Source of the DNA: Arthrobacter sp. StoSoilB19
GTDB lineage: Bacteria > Actinomycetota > Actinomycetes > Actinomycetales > Micrococcaceae
Assembly: GCF_019977275.1 (NCBI RefSeq)
Contig: NZ_AP024650.1
Location: 2,108,001 to 2,172,000 of the forward strand
Reading direction: 5' to 3'
Length of the DNA: 64,000 nucleotides
Below the pieces are notes generated by a model, which was not told the origin of the DNA, searched no databases, and saw nothing but the letters and a program-made list of their open reading frames with translations. The first letter of the stretch is position 1, and each line of letters begins with the position of its first letter. Position numbers and translations under genes: made by a program. Shown here piece by piece: positions 60,562 through 64,000 of the stretch.

Positions 60562-61488
60562 ATGCTTAGCCGTATTGCCGAGTCCCTGTTTTGGATCGGC
60601 CGCTATGTCGAACGGGCGGACGGAACCGCCCGCATCCTTGACGTTCACCTGGAACGCCTGAACCACCTCCCCATGGAGGAGCGCAAGAGCGTGGCCCAGG
60701 AACTGCTGGCGGTCATGGGTGCCCGGCCGCAGAGCGAGGACTTCGGCCTGCCGGAACTGCTCCATGCCCTGGCCTACGACAAGACCAGCGCCACGTCCAT
60801 CGCCGGCTCCCTGGGTGCTGCCCGTGAGAATGCCCGCCGTGCCCGCGAAACCGTGTCCTCGGGCCTCTGGGAGAGCCTGAACACCACCTATTACGGCTTG
60901 AGCCAGCACCGCAAGGACGTGGTGGGCACCTACCGCTTCTGCAACTGGACCCTGGAGCGCACCGCCATGGTCAGCGGCCTTGCCGACACCACAGTGAGCC
61001 ATGACGAAAGCTGGCTCTTCCTGGTCCTGGGCCGTTCGTTGGAACGCGCGGACATGACGGCCAGGATGCTGTCCACCCGCGACGTGCTCTCCGCCGGCAT
61101 GTCCTGGGTCAACATGCTGCGCTGCGCCGGTGCCTATGAATCCTTCCTGCGCACCCGCCGGGCGGCATTCGGGGACCAGCACGCCGCGGAATTCCTGCTG
61201 CTGGACCGGCTGTTCCCCCGCTCCATCGTCTACGCGCTGCGGGACGCCGACGAGTGCCTGGCCAAGCTGGACCCGTCCGCGCAGCGGGTGGGCTTCATCA
61301 ACGACGCCCGCCGCATCGTGGGGCAGGCCCGGACCTTCCTTGAGTTCCACCGGACGGATGACCTCATGTCCGAACTGCCCGAGCACATGGAGCGTGTACA
61401 GAAGGCAGTGTCCCAGGCCTCGGATGCCATTTCCCGTAAGTACTTCAATCAGGCGGACGAACTTGCCTGGGTGGGAGAAGTGTCATGA
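60562..61488 (+). CDS. alpha-E domain protein
   Basis: 308-residue alpha-helical protein of the alpha-E family. It starts with the signature MLSRIAESLFWIGRYVERADGTAR and repeats LGRSLERADMTARMLSTRD mid-protein. No catalytic residue is known; Iyer and colleagues predicted it as a partner of ATP-grasp peptide ligases. 60 bases after the ATP-grasp stop; its stop overlaps the transglutaminase start by 4 bases (ATGA). The ATG is at 60562. Confidence 0.93.
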   Translation: MLSRIAESLFWIGRYVERADGTARILDVHLERLNHLPMEERKSVAQELLAVMGARPQSEDFGLPELLHALAYDKTSATSIAGSLGAARENARRARETVSSGLWESLNTTYYGLSQHRKDVVGTYRFCNWTLERTAMVSGLADTTVSHDESWLFLVLGRSLERADMTARMLSTRDVLSAGMSWVNMLRCAGAYESFLRTRRAAFGDQHAAEFLLLDRLFPRSIVYALRDADECLAKLDPSAQRVGFINDARRIVGQARTFLEFHRTDDLMSELPEHMERVQKAVSQASDAISRKYFNQADELAWVGEVS

Positions 61489-62336
61489 CCCGGTTGAGCA
61501 TCGTCCACAGGACGGCCTACAAGTACAACAAACGGGTGACCCTGTCCTACAACGAGGCCCGGATGACGCCGCTGACGGATTCGCAGCAGGTGGTCCTGGA
61601 GTCCGTGGTGAAGGTGTCCCCGTCCCAGGCGGCGGTGAGCACCTACCGCGACTACTGGGGGACCAGGGTGACCGCGTTCGACATGCAGATGCCGCACGAG
61701 AACCTCGAGGTGGTCTCCAACATCACGGTGGAAGTCCACCGTGCCGAGAAGATCCCGGCTGAAGCGGACATCGTGGGCTGGGACGTCCTTGCCTCCCCGG
61801 AGACGCTGGATGCGTTCAGCGACTGGCTGCCGCAGTCCCGGCTAAGCGGGCCGGGCGACGAAGTGCTGGGCATCATCCCGGACGTCGTGGCCGGGAAAAA
61901 CCCGCACGAGGCCGCCATGGCCGTCTTTGCCTGGATGCGGGGGGAGATGACGTACATGTCCGGCTCCACCGCCGTCACCACCAATGCGGAGGAAGCCTGG
62001 GGCCAGCGCCAGGGCGTGTGCCAGGACCTGGCGCACCTGGCCATCGGTGCCCTGCGAAGCTGCGGCATTCCGGCCCGCTATGTGTCCGGCTACCTGCACC
62101 CGCGGTCCAGCGCCGGCATCGGCGAGACCGTGGCCGGGCAGTCGCACGCGTGGCTGGAATGGTGGGACGGTGACTGGCGCAGCTGGGATCCCACCAACCA
62201 CAAACCCGCCGGCGACTTCCACGTCACGGTGGCCCGCGGACGGGATTACCGTGACGTGCCACCGCTCAAGGGCATCCTGTCCGGAGGCGGCGGGTCCGCC
62301 TTGAAAGTCAGCGTGGAGATCACGCAGCTCGCCTGA
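61485..62336 (+). CDS. transglutaminase-like cysteine protease/amidase
   Basis: 283-residue transglutaminase-fold protein with the N-terminal domain (HRTAYKYNKRVTLSYNEARM) and the catalytic triad in the C-terminal part: Cys in RQGVCQDLAHLAIG, His in QSHAWLEWWDG, Asp in WRSWDPTNHK. It may cleave or cross-link peptides made by the ATP-grasp enzyme. Last gene of the three-gene unit, followed by a bidirectional terminator. Confidence 0.93.
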   Translation: MTRLSIVHRTAYKYNKRVTLSYNEARMTPLTDSQQVVLESVVKVSPSQAAVSTYRDYWGTRVTAFDMQMPHENLEVVSNITVEVHRAEKIPAEADIVGWDVLASPETLDAFSDWLPQSRLSGPGDEVLGIIPDVVAGKNPHEAAMAVFAWMRGEMTYMSGSTAVTTNAEEAWGQRQGVCQDLAHLAIGALRSCGIPARYVSGYLHPRSSAGIGETVAGQSHAWLEWWDGDWRSWDPTNHKPAGDFHVTVARGRDYRDVPPLKGILSGGGGSALKVSVEITQLA

Positions 62337-62345
62337 GCCACGTCA

Positions 62346-62374
62346 GGTTCCCCGGCTTCCATCGCCGGGGAACC
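62346..62374. terminator. bidirectional terminator after the transglutaminase gene
   Basis: An 11-bp perfect stem (GGTTCCCCGGC/GCCGGGGAACC) with a 7-base loop between convergent genes. Confidence 0.85.
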
Positions 62375-62387
62375 CGGGCCGCCGGCT

Positions 62388-62858
62388 CTATTCCGGCGCC
62401 GTCCTGGCGGTGCTGCTGATCTGGGTCCACCATGTCATCGGATCAGTGACCTTGAAGCGGCGGCCCGTGACTGAGTCCGGGGTGATGCGCACGAATGCGT
62501 CCTTCCGCCCCGACTGCCACGGGAAGAGGTACAGGCGGGAGGTCTCCAGCACCTCCTCGGTGCTCTTGACCAGGGCGGCGGTGCCCTTGATCACCACGCT
62601 CCATGCCAGGCCCGTGTCGGCGTCCACACCGTCCGCCTCCACGGCTACTGCGGCATCGTCGCCGGTCGCCGCCGAGAGTTTGGTTCCCTGGCCGGTCCGG
62701 AAGACCAGCGTGCCGCCGTCCACCGTGTAGTTCACCGGGAAGATGTCCGGGCGTCCCTCAACCAGTACTGCCAGCCTGCCCACGGACACGGTACGCAACA
62801 GGGCCCAGCATTCATGGTGTTCGAGGTTCTGCACTTGGGTAGATGACTCGTTGCTCAT
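62388..62858 (-). CDS. pyridoxamine 5'-phosphate oxidase-fold family protein
   Basis: 156-residue split-barrel FMN-binding protein of the actinobacterial PNPOx-like family. The motifs LRTVSVGRLAVLVEGRPDIFPVNYTVDGGTLVFRTG and ATGDDAAVAVEAD match the flavin/F420-binding barrel. Cofactor (FMN, F420 or heme) and substrate are unknown. ATG start. Confidence 0.88.
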   Translation of the reverse strand: MSNESSTQVQNLEHHECWALLRTVSVGRLAVLVEGRPDIFPVNYTVDGGTLVFRTGQGTKLSAATGDDAAVAVEADGVDADTGLAWSVVIKGTAALVKSTEEVLETSRLYLFPWQSGRKDAFVRITPDSVTGRRFKVTDPMTWWTQISSTARTAPE

Positions 62859-62876
62859 GCGGTGAGCATACGCCCT

Positions 62877-64000
62877 TCACCAAGGGCTGGGCTTGTAATC
62901 CTTCAGGAAGACACCGTACTGGTCCTCGCCCTTTTCGCCCATGACGATTGGATCGTAAACGCGGGCCGCGCCGTCTACCAGGTCCAGGGGTGCGTGGAAG
63001 CCTTCCTCCATGAGCCGGACCTTGGTGAAGTGGGGACGTTCGTCCGTGATCCAGCCGGTGTCCACCGCGGTCATCAGGATGCCGTCGGTGTCCAGCATCT
63101 CCTGGGCGCTGGTGCGGGTCATCATGTTCAGCGCGGCTTTGGCCATGTTGGTGTGCGGATGTCCCGGGCCCTTGTAGGCGCGGGAGAACTGGCCCTCCAT
63201 GGCTGAGACGTTCACGATGTACTTCCGCCGTGCGGAGGAGCGCTTCATGGCCCCGCGCAGGCGGCTGACCAACAGGAACGGCGCGGTGACGTTGCAGAGC
63301 TGCACCTCGAGCATCTCGAGGGGATCCACTTCGTCCACCACCTGGGTCCAGCTGTTGATGGTGGCAAGGTCCGGGACCAGGCCGCCGGCGTCGATGGCGG
63401 TCCCCGAAGCGATCCGCTCCAGCGATGCGGATCCGGTGGACAATGCCAGTGATGTGATGGCGTCGCCGGCCAGGACCGGATGTTCGGTGACGCTGCCTGC
63501 AAGCGCCAGCGGGTGCTTGTCATGGGCATGGCCGAAGGTCAGCAGTTCGGGGCCGCCGTTGGCCGCTTCAAGCGCCGCGGGCAGCGGCTCGTCCTCGGCG
63601 TCCACCAGCGGCTTGTAGGCGTTGCCGGAGCGGCGCACAGTCTGGGCGGCGTTGTTGATGATGATGTCCAGTGGACCGGCCTCGTTGAGGGAGTCGGTCA
63701 GTGCCATGACCTGGGCAGGATCGCGCAGGTCGATGCCCACGATCCGGAGCCGGTGCAGCCACTCGCCGCTGTCTTCCATGGCGATGAAGCGCCGGGCCGC
63801 ATCCTTGGGGAAGCGGGTGGTGATGGTGGTGTGCGCCCCGTCGCGCAGCAGCCGGAGGGCGATGTACATCCCGATCTTGGCGCGGCCCCCGGTCAGCAGG
63901 GCGCGGCGGCCGGTCAGGTCGGTCCGGGCGTCGCGCTTGCTGTGGCTGAAGGCAGCGCATTCGGGGCAGAGCTGGTGGTAGAAGGCGTCCACCTGCGTGT
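62877..64000 (-). CDS. large SDR-family oxidoreductase, 3' part (5' end outside window)
   Basis: The C-terminal 374 residues of an SDR that in relatives is about 480 residues long, with an N-terminal helical part outside the window. The visible start continues a zinc-ribbon half (DAFYHQLCPECAAFSHSKRD), then the Rossmann loop LTGGRAKIGMYIALRLL and NNAAQTVRR. At the catalytic position the motif reads HTNMAK, so the usual YxxxK Tyr is Thr. It is probably membrane- or zinc-associated and may not be a standard dehydrogenase. The GTG at 63992 is not the true start. Confidence 0.88.
   Translation of the reverse strand, partial: TQVDAFYHQLCPECAAFSHSKRDARTDLTGRRALLTGGRAKIGMYIALRLLRDGAHTTITTRFPKDAARRFIAMEDSGEWLHRLRIVGIDLRDPAQVMALTDSLNEAGPLDIIINNAAQTVRRSGNAYKPLVDAEDEPLPAALEAANGGPELLTFGHAHDKHPLALAGSVTEHPVLAGDAITSLALSTGSASLERIASGTAIDAGGLVPDLATINSWTQVVDEVDPLEMLEVQLCNVTAPFLLVSRLRGAMKRSSARRKYIVNVSAMEGQFSRAYKGPGHPHTNMAKAALNMMTRTSAQEMLDTDGILMTAVDTGWITDERPHFTKVRLMEEGFHAPLDLVDGAARVYDPIVMGEKGEDQYGVFLKDYKPSPW

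Overview
The window is high-G+C DNA with actinobacterial hallmarks: rapZ-yvcK-whiA, rbpA, opcA beside zwf, a sufR-led suf operon, DUF3099, many GTG starts and stop/start overlaps. Gene content and order point to Arthrobacter sensu lato (Micrococcaceae). This is inferred from gene families and synteny remembered for that group; no database search was run.

Layout. 1-7.5 kb, plus strand: the end of rapZ, then yvcK and whiA; a superoxide dismutase; the glycolytic run gap-pgk-tpiA-secG; and the RNA polymerase-binding protein gene rbpA. 7.5-15.7 kb, minus strand: one run transcribed tkt-tal-pgi-zwf-opcA-pgl, covering both arms of the pentose phosphate pathway and its link to glycolysis. 16.2-22.5 kb: ctaB and ctaA (heme O/A synthesis for cytochrome oxidase) flank a SulP transporter fused to a beta-carbonic anhydrase, followed by a two-gene ABC-2 exporter. 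22.6-27.6 kb: the Fe-S assembly operon sufR-sufB-sufD-Rieske-sufC-sufT. 27.7-33.3 kb: a zinc metallopeptidase, an acyl-CoA ligase/thiolase pair, and the biotin ECF transporter bioY-bioM-bioN.

33.3-38.4 kb is the clearest accessory segment. It holds an IS30-family element whose transposase reading frame is broken by one in-frame TGA, an orphan hypothetical gene in visibly less G+C-rich DNA, a GNAT acetyltransferase, an ABM-domain monooxygenase and a RibD/DHFR-like reductase. It is followed by a large secreted protein with near-identical LGFP repeats (38.4-40.8 kb).

40.8-58.8 kb is mostly housekeeping and conserved hypothetical genes: a VOC protein, DUF808, a SplB-like radical SAM protein, ABC-F, YbaK, SURF1, two small conserved genes, a MabA-like FabG, an atypical SDR, serB, a lone ABC ATPase, a TSUP permease, a TrmH methyltransferase, type B L31, a domain-permuted lipoate ligase, pepN and a YeiH-type permease. 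58.9-62.3 kb carries a compact operon of circularly permuted ATP-grasp, alpha-E and transglutaminase genes, whose biochemical role is not settled. The window closes with a PNPOx-fold protein and the 3' part of a large SDR that runs off the right edge.

Most interesting points: the biotin-transporter/ligase/thiolase neighbourhood, which resembles Bacillus yhfUTS, combined with a thiolase that lacks its second catalytic cysteine; the ATP-grasp/alpha-E/transglutaminase operon; the IS30 transposase with a single TGA; the perfect 28-bp palindrome upstream of the SulP-carbonic anhydrase gene; and several enzymes with non-canonical active sites. No tRNA, rRNA or CRISPR array was recognised.
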